Source: Prostheceraeus crozeri (taxonomy: Eukaryota; Platyhelminthes; Polycladida; Euryleptidae). Taken from it: a stretch of 64,000 nucleotides of DNA. Positions 17,455-28,777 of the stretch are shown here, one piece after another. The notes under the pieces are model-generated. The model did not search any database. It was not told the origin of the DNA and saw nothing but the letters and a program-made list of their open reading frames with translations. The DNA lies in assembly GCA_907163375.1 (NCBI GenBank), contig CAJQUW010012664.1, positions 186,001-250,000 of the forward strand. The letters run 5' to 3'. The first letter of the stretch is position 1, and each line of letters begins with the position of its first letter. Both the position numbers and the translations under genes were made by a program.

Positions 17455-18981
17455 CAGGGTTTCGGAGCCCACCCAAGACCCTCCGACATAGAGTCGAGCC
17501 CCAGCACGAGACCGAAAATGAGACTTTCAGAGAATGATGTGCACCATGTGTTTACTACGAAGCTGCACATCTGCTAAGATCTACCCGGTGCTCCTGATCT
17601 TGCTAGACAAGATCAAAGAAAGTACATATAAATCCAATGGGAAGCAGACTGGGGTTTTCGGCAAAATTACATTTGCGTTTTCTCTGATTAAGTGAGAAGT
17701 ACTACGGCGATTGTAGAACCTTCTCTAGGTTGCACAGCTCATGTACATACCACTGTTCAAGAAGCTAAACACATTTAGATTTATCAAATCATTATTTTTT
17801 TCTCGTCAAATACAGCATCTTGATTAAATTTTAGCTGAAACGTACAATATGTAAATACATTTTCGCATACATCACCGATCGGTGGCATAAACACATGCAA
17901 TATAGAAAATGACATGAAGATATTCCATGCTAAAAATTATGACTAATGACTTAGGTGTTGCCTCCCGCTCTAAACTTTTTATGAGGCATAAATCGCAGAG
18001 GGAGTCATGAAAATTTTCTCTTTTAATGGGGAACTGATGGAAGTTTCTGATTTAGTCCCTACCACGACTACTCTTAGCCCTTAATCAGTGGCGAGAACAA
18101 ATATTAAGTTCATTCTACCAGAGTGAGGCATAATTAATTAGAAAGAGGTATTTTAGTGGGACACATCGGCCACAGTGAAAGGATTTTCAAAAACTTCTAT
18201 CCGCACCCAATTAGATTTACAAGTGTACTGCTTTTGATCCTGTCTGATACGAACAGGAACCGGGTAGAACTGGGAAGACGCGAAAATTCATTGCAGCCAT
18301 GGATAGGGTGTACTGCATTCTCCGAAGGTTCTAGTTTCAGCCTCGTTCTGTGCAGAAACTTGTGCTGCCGGTCGAACATGATGATTCAACCACGTAGCTG
18401 TCGAGCCTCTAATATTCATCAATCAAATGAAACAATTGGATGCTTCCAAATTGAACCAAAATTCTTCTTATATCAAAAGCACGTCTTCAGAAGTATTTGA
18501 ATACTTCCTCTAAGTATTTCATTAAAATGAGGCACTTATAAAGCAACCATCCATTTTAAAGGGAAGAATTGTGTAGTAATAACCAATGATTTATGTGCCT
18601 TATAAATAAGGGCATTATATTTGAGGCGAGAATGCATGTGCATTGTGCATTGTTCGCCAAAAGCTCGACAGTTGCGTTTTCGACTGAAAAATCTCAAGGA
18701 AGTCCACGATCTCCTTTAAAATCTAAATAAATGTTTCACGGAAGGTTATTTATTGGGAGGAGATGAAGGCCAGTAGGTTTTGGGAGTCTACAATGACAAC
18801 CTACAACAATGACACACTTGCATTCATTTTAGCTACACTATCAAATATTACTTTTTCTCGTAAAGTGACTGAATTCAAATACATATGAAACTTCAAGTCG
18901 GAGGCGGAGCCTTGATATTTTATGTCGGCTCCGGCTCCGACCTGCCACACGGCTCCGGGCGGTTCCAGCTCCGAAACCCTG
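17455..18981. mobile_element. Degenerate hAT-type non-autonomous element (about 1.5 kb)
   Basis: The left end 'CAGGGTTTCGGAGC' is repeated inverted at the right end (18968-18981). The flanks 'attgctaa' and 'agtgctat' agree at 6 of 8 positions, as for an old 8-bp duplication. The right subterminal part is rich in 'ggctccg'. No transposase is recognised inside; a 114-aa plus frame (18156-18500) has no family features. Confidence 0.55.
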
Positions 18982-20119
18982 AGTGCTATTTTAAGAATTG
19001 ATGAAATGGAAAAAATGCTAATTTGAATTTAAATGTCAAACAAATTTAATGATCAGGCTCTCAGGAGCTAATGTTGCCAATACATGAATGAGAACATTTC
19101 ATTGAAAAATGACAGTTTCGAATAAATCGCCAGTTTGTCAACAAATAATTGAAAAATTGTTATTCGTTGATCTATCAGGCTGGATACGATGTCCTACCTA
19201 TGATCATTCCCGAAGTGGAAACATCCCATTCCATGCACGATTTAGCTTAAGTAATAGGGGGGCTGAATTTGTGAGCACATTGATTCACCGCATTGGAGAC
19301 CTTTAGCCCGTTTGTGATGATGGACATACTAGACAAGGAATGAACATGACGCTGTTAGCACATTACAGTTGAAAATGGCTATATGAAATGTTCCTTGAAG
19401 AAGAACTTGAATGTCTTTGAAAATATCGATCGGGTTGGCGCGGAAACCATGGCATTTGTCAGTAGTCGAGGAATAAGCTCGTAAAGAAGCGTTGTTGCAA
19501 GAGATTCAGGAATTGTCAATTGAGATGAGTGTCCTCTTGGTGTTCAGATGGATTTGATGGTCACTTACAGAATATCTGTGCAATAATGCTCAGTAACTAG
19601 TATATACATTAACGTAAATCCATAAAACACGGTTACCGGATGCTGTACTTTAATAAATTAGATCAAGTTTCTTATTTCAATTGAATAGCTGTCTTTCTAA
19701 AAGAATAAAAACAAAAGTAAAGTGTTATTTAAAGCAATGTGTCAGAACTGCTTTCAAGGTCATATCTATAAACAAAACACAGTTTCAAAACCTTGCTTTG
19801 TATATTGTTTAAAAAATTGCTTTCAAAGATGAAGGCTTGCATACCTAAGTTATGTTTTTTAGCTACAATAAAGATCCCAGTAATTGGTGAGTGTGTGAAT
19901 AACATAGACCAGTTGATAGACATCATGATGGTTTATTCAATTCGAGAGCAAATACGACAAGTAAGCGAATATGGTCATGGTCTGCTTGAGAGGCAAATGC
20001 GAAGGTTCAGTATAGGTCTGTCAGCGAATATAATTAGCATGATACAAGGATAATATTTATCCAACCCACGAATAACATGCTATCGATATTACGGGTGCCA
20101 TATTTCACACACCAAGACA
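18982..20119. other. No recognisable feature
   Basis: An 86-aa plus frame at 19793-20053 has no known motif or splice context. Otherwise this is AT-rich non-coding DNA. Confidence 0.35.
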
Positions 20120-20760
20120 TCTTTTGAGGTTGGCGACACATGGGTTGAGTTGGTTACCAGGCTTGAGATTTGGGGGTTGGAAAGCATGTTGTGTTGATTT
20201 ATTGGTCGGATTGCGTTTAGCCACGCCCCACTATCGTGCGCAGTTCGGCGGTCGAGTTGCAAGTCACGGAGGTTTTTCTCTAAGTTGTGGCTCTACTTTT
20301 TCTTCTAGCCTGCTCGGATGTTCGAACCAGGGACTTCCTACAGATTTTCTTGGGCCACATCCGGTCTGGCATTTGCTATAAGTGGCCATCTGAGTCGATT
20401 AGATTTAAATTTTAGCACACTTCTGAGATCCAGGATGCCTAGGGTGCAACTCAGTTCTGTCATTGATCTTCGTTCACTCAATTTTGTCGTGCAGATCTAT
20501 CTTTTAATTGAGTTTTTATTTCTCGTGAGTCTTTTGATGTCTTCCATTTTCACGGCTAAGTTTCTGATTCATATAGGAGCACATTCCTGGCGCATGTTCG
20601 GTAGATGTAGCCTCTTCAGGCGGAGGGAGGTGTTGCGGCGGGTGAGTGGAGGGATACTTTCGTGGAAAGCTTCCCAAGTAGTCTTAACTCGCGCAGTTGT
20701 GGCGCCAAAGAGGCCTCCTGACTTGTCAAGCACGTTGCCGAGGTAGCAAAACAATTCAAC
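20120..20760 (-). pseudogene. 3' remnant of a LINE reverse transcriptase ORF
   Basis: On the minus strand 'VVELFCYLGNVLDKSGG' and 'TARVKTTWEAFHESIPPLTR' match the post-thumb region found in RTE/CR1/jockey-type LINE reverse transcriptases ('FCYLG..L...GG', 'ARi..aW..F..l.p.Lt.r..sL'). A frame change follows, with a degenerate 'VLLYESET', the counterpart of 'vLLYGsEtW'. Further in, only scattered similarity remains. The piece is 5'-truncated, with several stops and frameshifts, and is old. Confidence 0.65.
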
Positions 20761-21742
20761 GACACATGCAATATGTTGCTCAATTGAAAATAAGCGATGG
20801 AAGATGCTGGAAAAAATGCAATTCAACGAAGAAAACCTAAAGAACAGAAAACTTATTTTTTGATTCAAAGCATTCCAAAAGCATATTTTTAAAAACCTTA
20901 GTTGGATGTAAAAGACACATTTTATTTTATATAGCCTGCTATTTCTTAACACACATCCGAGTCATTTTAAGTATCTGTGAAAGGGCCCCTTTGGATGCCT
21001 GTGAAAAGGCTTGTCCTCTTCCCTCAAACAACAATTTTAAAGTAGCCATGGAACATATTTCAGGCCAAGTAACAACCGTGCATCATTGAAGCAGCATTGT
21101 CAAAATCTGTTTCTTTCTCTGAAATTCAAGACTGTGCTGATTAATAATAGTTTGAATAATAATCCAGTTCAGAATTTATGCTGTGCTTTCTATATTAGTC
21201 GTGCAGTATTAGTGAGAATTTCAAACTGAATTGATAAGTAAGTGCGCAATGTACATATTGCACTTTATTCTAGTAATACAAAACAAAATTACTCGGAATT
21301 ATTGAAAAGGTGATGTAGATAGATGCGCAGATCGAAGCGATAGGCTTATTGATTGCTTTATAATATACATGTATCAAAATGATTTTGATGTTCTAGCCTG
21401 AAAATGGTCACTGATTGTGAATGAAAGATGCAACAATTGTGTGCTGTATATTCAATTTATCTTCATGTATTATACCGCACATGTACATGCTTTATCTATT
21501 CATCGTTTCTATCTAATAATCTAATTAAGTGAGTTTCTCAAATTCTTTATTTTCATAATCAATGCACTAAATAAGAATTTAAGCCGTGTCGGCTGTTATA
21601 ACACCCAAACCCATGGGTTTTTACATGTAGATATTATTTTCTTAATATCCTAGCCATGTCCCAAAGTGAATTTAACATTCGTGATAAAATTCCCGAAGAT
21701 CGCGTTTTCTCATAGCTAAATATATCATCTCTTTTTTTGCAG
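20761..21742. other. Probable intron sequence upstream of the FARS2-like exon
   Basis: No coding signal. AT-rich, ending in a pyrimidine tract 'ctctttttttgcag' that forms the 3' splice site of the next exon. Confidence 0.5.
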
Positions 21743-21910
21743 GTGCGCATCATCGATGACTTCACACATCCGAAGACATCTCGACGGAGCCATTGTTACA
21801 GAATCGTATACCGAGACATGTCAAAAACTTTGACTCAAAATGAAGTCAATGTTATACATGGTATGATTGGGAAGCAGGCAGAAGCTATTCTTGGTGTTGA
21901 GCTCCGATGA
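21743..21910 (+). CDS. FARS2: Last exon of mitochondrial phenylalanyl-tRNA synthetase
   Basis: The exon follows 'tttttttgcag' and encodes 55 residues plus TGA: 'VRIIDDFTHPKTSRRSHCYR', 'IVYRDMSKTLTQNEVNVIH', ending 'AILGVELR'. This matches the C-terminal ferredoxin-fold anticodon-binding (FDX-ACB) domain of animal mitochondrial PheRS, where the usual text is 'v.LiD.FtHPKT.r.SHCYRI.YR.Mer.Ltq.Ev..iH', ending 'LGVelR'. The exon is in phase 0. The domain binds the tRNA-Phe anticodon region in the mitochondrial matrix. Upstream exons are not seen back to the Polinton, so they are either in a distant intron-separated position to the left or lost. A poly(A) signal follows 17 bp after the stop, as in a functional gene end. 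Confidence 0.9.
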   Translation: MRIIDDFTHPKTSRRSHCYRIVYRDMSKTLTQNEVNVIHGMIGKQAEAILGVELR

Positions 21911-21927
21911 CATCCAATCATGGACAA

Positions 21928-21933
21928 AATAAA
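21928..21933 (+). terminator. Poly(A) signal AATAAA of the FARS2-like gene
   Basis: It lies 17 bp after the stop codon in 'gacaaaataaattcg'. It is the only AATAAA close to the exon. Confidence 0.65.
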
Positions 21934-22498
21934 TTCGATTTTATATTACATTGATATTCTCCTTCACCAATTTCGCTCATTTCGTAAATAGATATTAGCA
22001 GTGGCGTCGCGTGCTCCCTGACCATAGGCCTTCACTCGGTATTGGGATACTATTTCTATACAAAACACTTTTATGTCACAATAATTTTCATAAAAGAAGA
22101 ATTTTTAATAACAATTTTCCGAATATTTTTATAAGGTCAAGTGAATGTGCACATGAGAAGTGATTGCTCATGTCACGTAACCGCCTTACTCAAGGAGCGA
22201 GATCACTATATCCCCTCTCTGTCCAGACCACATTTTCTCGAGAAAAAAGGAAGCAAGGCCAACAGTTTCTTGCGTTTTTGACGGCCGGTCAGCCACTCGC
22301 ATGTTTGAAATTTTGATGCATTAAAATGTCTTGTGTATTTCTTATTTCTTTCTGTGTGAGTACTTTCAATTTCATATCAGCCCGCGAGAAAATGAGTCCG
22401 CGGACCCTCGAGGGCCGGCCCACAACTAAAAGACGAGGGCGAGTCCCTCGAAAGGTCGTCAAAAAGCCGAGGGCCAGCCCTTGACTTTCCAAAAAAAA
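21934..22498. other. Intergenic DNA, possible transposon edge
   Basis: 'cagtggcgtcgcg' near 22010 resembles the start of some hAT-type elements, but no partner end is seen. A GC-richer block at 22380-22480 has repeated 'cgagggc'. Confidence 0.3.
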
Positions 22499-22550
22499 TG
22501 CCACCCCCTTGCGTTGTACTACTAAAAAGTACAACGCAAGAAGGGTGGCA
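22499..22550. repeat. Short strong hairpin
   Basis: 'tgccacccccttgcgttgtact' is mirrored by 'agtacaacgcaagaagggtggca' across a 7-nt loop, giving 22-23 bp arms with about two mismatches. Confidence 0.85.
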
Positions 22551-23149
22551 AGTGGCATAAATCTGAAAACTACTGAACCTACCTTAGATTTTTATTCGCG
22601 CAGGTCGATAGTGTCACTCCACTAAGTATTCCATGTACTAATAGAAAAATAGTAACACTCTATTAGAACCGAAACATTCGGAGGCAGTGACGAGTTCCGC
22701 GAAGACTGAAGACCATGACGTCTGAAATATGAAAGAAGGTTCTCAAGATTATGTATAATATCATTGTTAGAAATAGCCTATACATCATTACAACTTTAGA
22801 AATTGTTTCCTTAGCTCTTGCTTCATAATTTTAGGTTAATGTTTATAAGAAAATGATAATAGCACTCACACGGCATAATTGGATGATCATATAACCCTGC
22901 AATTATAAAAAGGAAATATTTGTCTGCAGAGAGGCGATCAGGAGTGTTATAGGCCGGCATACTATCCCAAGCATGAAACGGATTTCATTAAAAATGTTGT
23001 TGGGTTGGCAATAAAATCTCACGAAGACAGACTGAAAAATTGATCGATCGACCAATATCAAATATTACAATTATACATAGGAGGATATTAGTACGTTCGA
23101 GTTTAAAGCTGATTAAGGACACGGTTGTTTGTAATGTAATCCACTCTGT
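22551..23149. other. No recognisable feature
   Basis: AT-rich non-coding DNA without supported genes or repeats. Confidence 0.35.
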
Positions 23150-23360
23150 ATTATCCCTATCAACCAGAGCGGTCGCCGCGACCGCCATGGTCAGTCGCCT
23201 AAAGGTCGCCCTCAGCGTCGCCGGGGATTCCTATTTGTCCACCGCCCTGACTGCCTGGGGCGGTCGCCTCAAGAGCCGGGGCGCAGTCGCCCGGAGGTCT
23301 AACAGCGGTCGCCTAGCAGATGAGGTGCGGTCGCCTGTAGGTAGCTGTGGTCGCCGATTC
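23150..23360 (+). repeat. GGTCGCC-repeat block, probable transposon end
   Basis: After 'atccctatcaacca' there are about nine 'GGTCGCC' or 'AGTCGCC' motifs in ~190 bp, far richer in GC than the surroundings. The same start motif and repeats occur inverted at 38318-38482, so the two are related ends of one family. Confidence 0.7.
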
Positions 23361-24024
23361 TACCGATTTGCCCCTACCCTTCAGTTGAAATTTCCCATTG
23401 CGCTATTAATTAGTAAAACACTAGCTATCTCCCTAAGATGCAGGTGCTTCAGTATTGCTCCACTGAAAACCAATAAGCTTCCTAGCTATGAGTAGTAGAA
23501 ATAAAACGAAATTTTCACAGAATACGATATTTTGCAATACACCTGCACCGATTCAATGAAAATTTAATGTGCACACATGAAAATTGTATTTATAAGCAAT
23601 GAAGATACAAAAGTACAACTTAACGATCGAAAAATACAATTGTTCTATGGAGGTTACAAAATGTTCTATGAAAGGCATCGAAAGACATATGTAGTACAAT
23701 CTAAATAACAGGAACTTTCTTAATAACATTGAAATTTGATGACTCCAAATTGTCAGAAAAAAGCATCGATTTTCCAGTTAAAATTTCAACAGAAACATGC
23801 GGGTTTGATGTTGTTAATAAAGTTCCTGCTATTTAGATTATATGCACAATAACAGCTACACAGATAACCAGGATATAACACCAAATACAAGAGATGAAAA
23901 ATTGAGTCACCTATTGAGAAAAGGGGCATCAGGCACAATTACTCAGCTGCAGGGGAGCGTTGGTGGCTACTTCCATCAGATCTATCTTTTGCGTGCTTTA
24001 GTACGCTCTGCAAAGAGGCCTCTA
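23361..24024. other. No recognisable feature
   Basis: AT-rich DNA. A 17-bp phrase 'aatagcaggaacttt'-like is mirrored at about 23703 and 23818 ('ggaactttcttaataac' against 'gttaataaagttcc'), a weak foldback of about 120 bp. Confidence 0.35.
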
Positions 24025-24180
24025 CCTGGTAAACATGTGACGTCAGCGGGATGTCATGACGTCATTTCAGGATCATCACAGGACGTCAGTATGACATCCC
24101 GCCGGGACATCCAACGTACGTCTTCAAAGTGCTCCTACGAGACGTCCTAATGAGTCACTTGACATCGTGACAGACATCCC
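24025..24180 (+). repeat. GACGTC/GATGTC-repeat transposon end, left copy
   Basis: It begins 'ctggtaaacatgtgacgtca', followed by repeated GACGTC and GATGTC/GACATC words. The mirror image is at 27930-28095. Confidence 0.65.
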
Positions 24181-25105
24181 ATTATCATACTTAGTTTCAA
24201 TCATTTACCCAATTATGAAGATAACGAAAACATTGGAATCATCTGTGGATAATTATATTTTTGCAAATTATCTAAGTATTTCTGTTTGCATACACGTTAC
24301 ACTTGAGACAAAAGCAGACGCTGATAAATCACGGATCCTTCTTCGATATTCCATTGACTTTCTGTAAGCACGACGTACCTGAAGTAAGAAACAGCAAAAT
24401 TTTAATTAGATCACAAAAATTACATAACACGTAGGCATACATATACAACGCTCAAAAGAGAAATCACTATATTAGAATATCAATATCTAATATGATGAAA
24501 TTGCTCATCAGAGGTATCGAAATGCATACCTATTGAATTTGAGTCACCGTAGAGAAGATATGCTTCGACATGTAGGCATATAGGGCCTACATTGAATATG
24601 AACAATATATAATTCTGTATAGTTCGTAAAATTTCTTTCATTGACATGAGGCACAACTAATCCAAAATAAAAGTTTCTTCATGCTTGTTGCCTAAAATCT
24701 AGAGGCTATCGAAGCTAAATTATAAATTGAAGACATAATTAGAAACTAAAATTAGACTAAAATTTAAAAAAAACATCATACATTTTAAAATTCACATTGT
24801 CATTATATTTTGAATGCATGCAATGCTCTGCATCTGGACAGGGACACAGTTTTTGATATATATTTGATTTTTGGCCATCTTCGGATATTTATCGCCTATA
24901 AAATTAGATCATGAATTTTAACATGATTTTGCATTAATACTGTACAACCCAATAAAATTCGTATGATGAGAGAATTCCTTGTTTAGATAGTATTTCCTCT
25001 GTTTTTCAAGCAAATGCGGGACAAGCGACCATTATCTTCCGGCTATAATTTATTTACACACAATTAATTGCACTATCATGATAAAATTAATCATCATAAT
25101 TATCA

Positions 25106-25424
25106 ATAAATAAAAAAAGCCACTAGATTTATTTTGATAAAATTAAAAACTAATTCTTGCACAATGTCTTTCGCACACTCTTATTCAAGTGCAAACGTTG
25201 ACTGAATATAAATACAAAATCTAAAATCATATAAGCCTACTTCTGCAGTAATATATCTATGAACAATCCTTTTGTTCATAGATTCATTGCTGTAGAAGTA
25301 AGATTTCAGATTTTGTATTTCATATTCAATCCTGCATGTTTGCACTTGAATAAGAATGAACGAAATGCATTGTGCAAGAATAGTTTTTAATTTTATCAAA
25401 TTGAATTTAGTGGCTTTATTTATA
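25106..25424. repeat. Near-complete palindrome of about 320 bp
   Basis: Left arm 25106-25262 and right arm 25272-25424 are inverted copies with scattered differences, from 'ataaataaa...gccacta' to 'tagtggctttatttat'. The centre is 'atctatgaac' / 'gttcatagat'. No frame is inside. It is likely a foldback MITE. Confidence 0.85.
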
Positions 25425-26410
25425 AACTGAGTAAAGGGGAATCATTTTTTAGACATCATAATTATCATCAAATAATAAACGTTTTGTTCTATTTACAACA
25501 TACATAATACGAAACATAACGTTTTATTATAATTAAATCGAATATAGGCCTATTTTATGTAGCCCAGAATGTGTTGCTAACCTTACAAATATGCAAATTA
25601 TAATACAGTATTGTTATGTTTGCAACCATTTCATAAAAATCCAGGCTAGCAAAAAATACATTGCAAAAGCAAATTATTTATTCATTCATTTTCGCAATAA
25701 TTGATAACATTCAACAAAATAAGCTTATTTGAATATTATTCAACAAAACTTATGTATGTGCATGCATTACGATATTGCAAACTGATATATGTGACGTACA
25801 ATCGTCCAATTATTCAAATATACAGTAGAATCATAATCATTATCTAAATTTTCTTAATAAGCTTAGATACCTGTGCCTTACATTATTACATTGTTACAGT
25901 ACATTTAAATCATTCACTTACGTAAAAAAATCAATGCACAATCACAACATTTTGATCGTCAAAATGGTTGCCTATGCATTGTCATTTATAATCCTATGGT
26001 ACAAACTTCCGTATTTTGCAGAAAACTTTAAGTATTATATTGATGATCACACAACAGTTCAATAACAGGAAGATGAAAATGTTCGAATAGCAGCGTTCCT
26101 TTTTAAGCATGGCAAAATGTATGTAAAGCCTCTAATTATGGTAAATTATCTTCGGTGGGAGGAATTAATCTGATTCCAATTCGAGAGCCACGAAATTTGA
26201 AACAAATTAATTGATATCAGATGATGCCATGTTTTATGGACAATTAAAATGATTTTTCTTCTATTTTTGCGATTTCATGAATTAGCTTCAACATTTATAA
26301 TAATTTCGTGAAAATAAGCTTATAACTAATCCAGTGCGTATAGTTAATTCACTTAAACTTAATAAGAAATGAAAAGAGTAAACATCTCACCAGTAAACTC
26401 CGGCAATTGA
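25425..26410. other. No recognisable feature
   Basis: Very AT-rich, no supported gene or repeat. Confidence 0.4.
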
Positions 26411-26730
26411 TGATATCAATCATCGAAAAACATTTTGTTGTACTGCATTAGACTATTTTCTTGTCAGAGATCACGAGATGACATTCGAAGCCCTGGTTTT
26501 CAGCGACTAATGTAGGAGATAAAGTCAATTGTCACTAAATATGAGATGAACCAAATCACAAGATGTTTGTTTGATATCAATCATCGAAAAACATTTTGTT
26601 GTACTGCATTAGACTATTTTCTTGTCAGAGATCACGAGATGACATTCGAAGCCCTGGTTTTCAGCGACTAATGTAGGAGATAAAGTCAATTGTCACTAAA
26701 TATGAGATGAACCAAATCACAAGATGTTTT
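26411..26730. repeat. Perfect 161-bp tandem duplication
   Basis: 'tgatatcaatcatcgaaaaa' starts at 26411 and again at 26572. I see no differences over about 157 bp, so the duplication is very recent or an assembly feature. Confidence 0.93.
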
Positions 26731-27410
26731 GTAGGATGATAAAGGCAAAAGCTTAGTCGTCAACTGCTGGTCTGCAACTTGAAAATAGAAATAAATGATT
26801 TGTGAATTGATTGTGGAGGTCGAATATGGGTGGTGGATTTAAGTTCCTCCAAATGTCCAAAGGAAAGGTGCCCGAGGCGTCGTTTAAGAAAGTTTGGTCT
26901 AAGTCGTAGACTTATCACTAATACCGTATCGCAAAACATGAATCACGTTCGATGCGCAGTGCGAGTAACATGAATGAAATGAAGGACTGCTTGCACGTTT
27001 CCTCTCGCTGTCATGTGATTATCGATAATGACGCGTTGATTGAAGGTCATTCGCCCAGGCGGTAGTAGGGAAATAATCTGTGCGCAGTTCTCCTCTATTC
27101 AGAAATGAAATACGTGGGCTGAACTTAATGACGTGACCGCCAACGCTGGGATGCTTGTAAATCATCGAAAGACAGACTCATTCCATGCAACGAGTACGGG
27201 CACGAATGAATCCGAAAAAAGATCCGTTGAATTATGATATTGAACTATTGCAATTACAAGTATTCTATTCCAACTGCAATCGCAAAATTGGGATTCATCA
27301 AATGCCCTGCGATAAACATGAATCCTATTAATAAGAAATGCATGGTTAGAAATTAGTGATGAATTTTTACATTATGTTATTTTCGAAGATACATCGATTT
27401 TAGATAAAAA

Positions 27411-27800
27411 CAAAGCAGAAAACAGATTGATGGGAGAATAAGAAATAGAAGAAGAGAAAGAAGAGCTGATAAGGAAGCAGAAGAATAAAAGGAAGATAAA
27501 TGAGAGAAATGAGGAGACAGAGTAGAGGAGGAAGAATGAGAAATCAAGAGAAAGGAGAGGAGGTTAAAGAGAAGTGAGAAGAGATATGGAAGAAGAAGAG
27601 AAATGATGAATTGGAACAAGAGAAGAAAATGAAGAGAAGTGGGGAGAAATAGAAGAGGAGGAAGAAAGGAATTGAGTTGAGAGATGAATAGAAATAGGGA
27701 GAAAGAGAAGAGGAAAGAAGAAGAGAAATTAGGCTATGACAGAGAATCATTATCAGAAGAAAAAGTATCAAGAAAAGCGAGGAGAGAGATAAAGTGAGTG
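27411..27800 (+). repeat. Long polypurine tract
   Basis: About 390 bp made almost wholly of A and G on the plus strand ('agaagaagagaaagaagagc' style). It gives rise to leucine/serine-rich chance frames on the other strand. Confidence 0.9.
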
Positions 27801-27929
27801 AGAGAGCGACAGTTCGAGAATGTAAATTAAAAAAGATAGTCCGAAAACTTGGTGCAATTAAGTGAAAATCATTCATCATAGCGTAAACGTCATAATTTCA
27901 TGACTCATCGTGGTTGTGGCTCATTGATC

Positions 27930-28095
27930 ATGTTTGTGGTCACACTTTGGATGTCACAGTGACGTCATATAAAGGCGGTCATTCTGACGTCTTTGATGGG
28001 AGGTCACTGTGACATCCCGTTCTGGTCATAGACGTCTCAGACGCATGATGACATCAATGGGACGTCGCAATGACGTCACAATGTTTACTGGGAAA
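27930..28095 (-). repeat. GACGTC/GATGTC-repeat transposon end, right copy
   Basis: Read on the minus strand it begins 'ccagtaaacattgtgacgtca', the counterpart of 24025, and carries the same GACGTC/GATGTC words. The two ends could bound one ~4.07-kb element. Confidence 0.65.
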
Positions 28096-28628
28096 TATAC
28101 AATATATGTATGTACAATATATGTATATATATGTACACAATATATTTCCTTCTCAGTCACATGAGATCTAGAAAGTTTGATACCGCACGATAAATTCGGG
28201 AATTCTTGAATGGAAATTTGTTGTTCCTGCCGTGAAATGAATACTTCTTCGAAATATCCGCAGCCAAAATCCTTCAAAATATTCGACGGCATAAATTGTT
28301 TAGTCCGCTGCCGCCGATCAGTGAGAACTGCTTTGCCTGAAAAATAAAGCTGCTTTTAAAATGGTGAAGCTTCTCCACGTACGTCAGATACCTAAATCAA
28401 ACAGAGCAAATAATTTCAAAACGATGTGAGTGGCTTTGTGATTCCAGTAAATCATTTGTGTCTGCAAAAGTCATTTAAATGATTCAGTTAATAATCAGGT
28501 CGTGGGTAGCACCGCTCTTTTAATGCCGACAATCATTGAGTGATGCAAATGACAGTGACAGCTTCTGCCTTCATTTTGAATTGAAAATCTCACGTGTGCC
28601 TAATATTGAAAGTAGTCAACTAGTCATC
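28096..28628. other. No recognisable gene
   Basis: A (TA/TG)n-rich 'atatatgtatgtac' stretch lies at about 28100-28140. The minus frame at 28026-28292 has no known motif. Confidence 0.35.
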
Positions 28629-28777
28629 CAGGTCAATATAAACCTTAATTATGCATTAAAGCAAGTCTACATAAAGTTCGACGTAGAAACACTGTTTAGA
28701 CCCCAGGTCAATATAAACCTTAATTATGCATAAAAGCAAGTCTGCATCAAGCTCGATGTAGAAACACTGTTTAGACC
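28629..28777. repeat. 75-bp tandem duplication
   Basis: 'ggtcaatataaaccttaatt' starts at 28631 and at 28706. The copies differ at a handful of positions. Confidence 0.85.

Noticed and set aside
18156-18500. 114-aa plus frame inside the old hAT-type element as its transposase
   Set aside because: It shows none of the hAT motifs, has poor composition and lies in a degenerate non-autonomous copy.
23165-23360. GC-rich Arg/Ala frame at 23040-23495 as a gene
   Set aside because: The frame is driven by the GGTCGCC repeats and has no domain; the inverted relative at 38.3 kb shows it is a repeat.
27377-27879. Leu/Ser-rich minus frames that look like membrane proteins
   Set aside because: They are the translation of the polypurine tract's complement.
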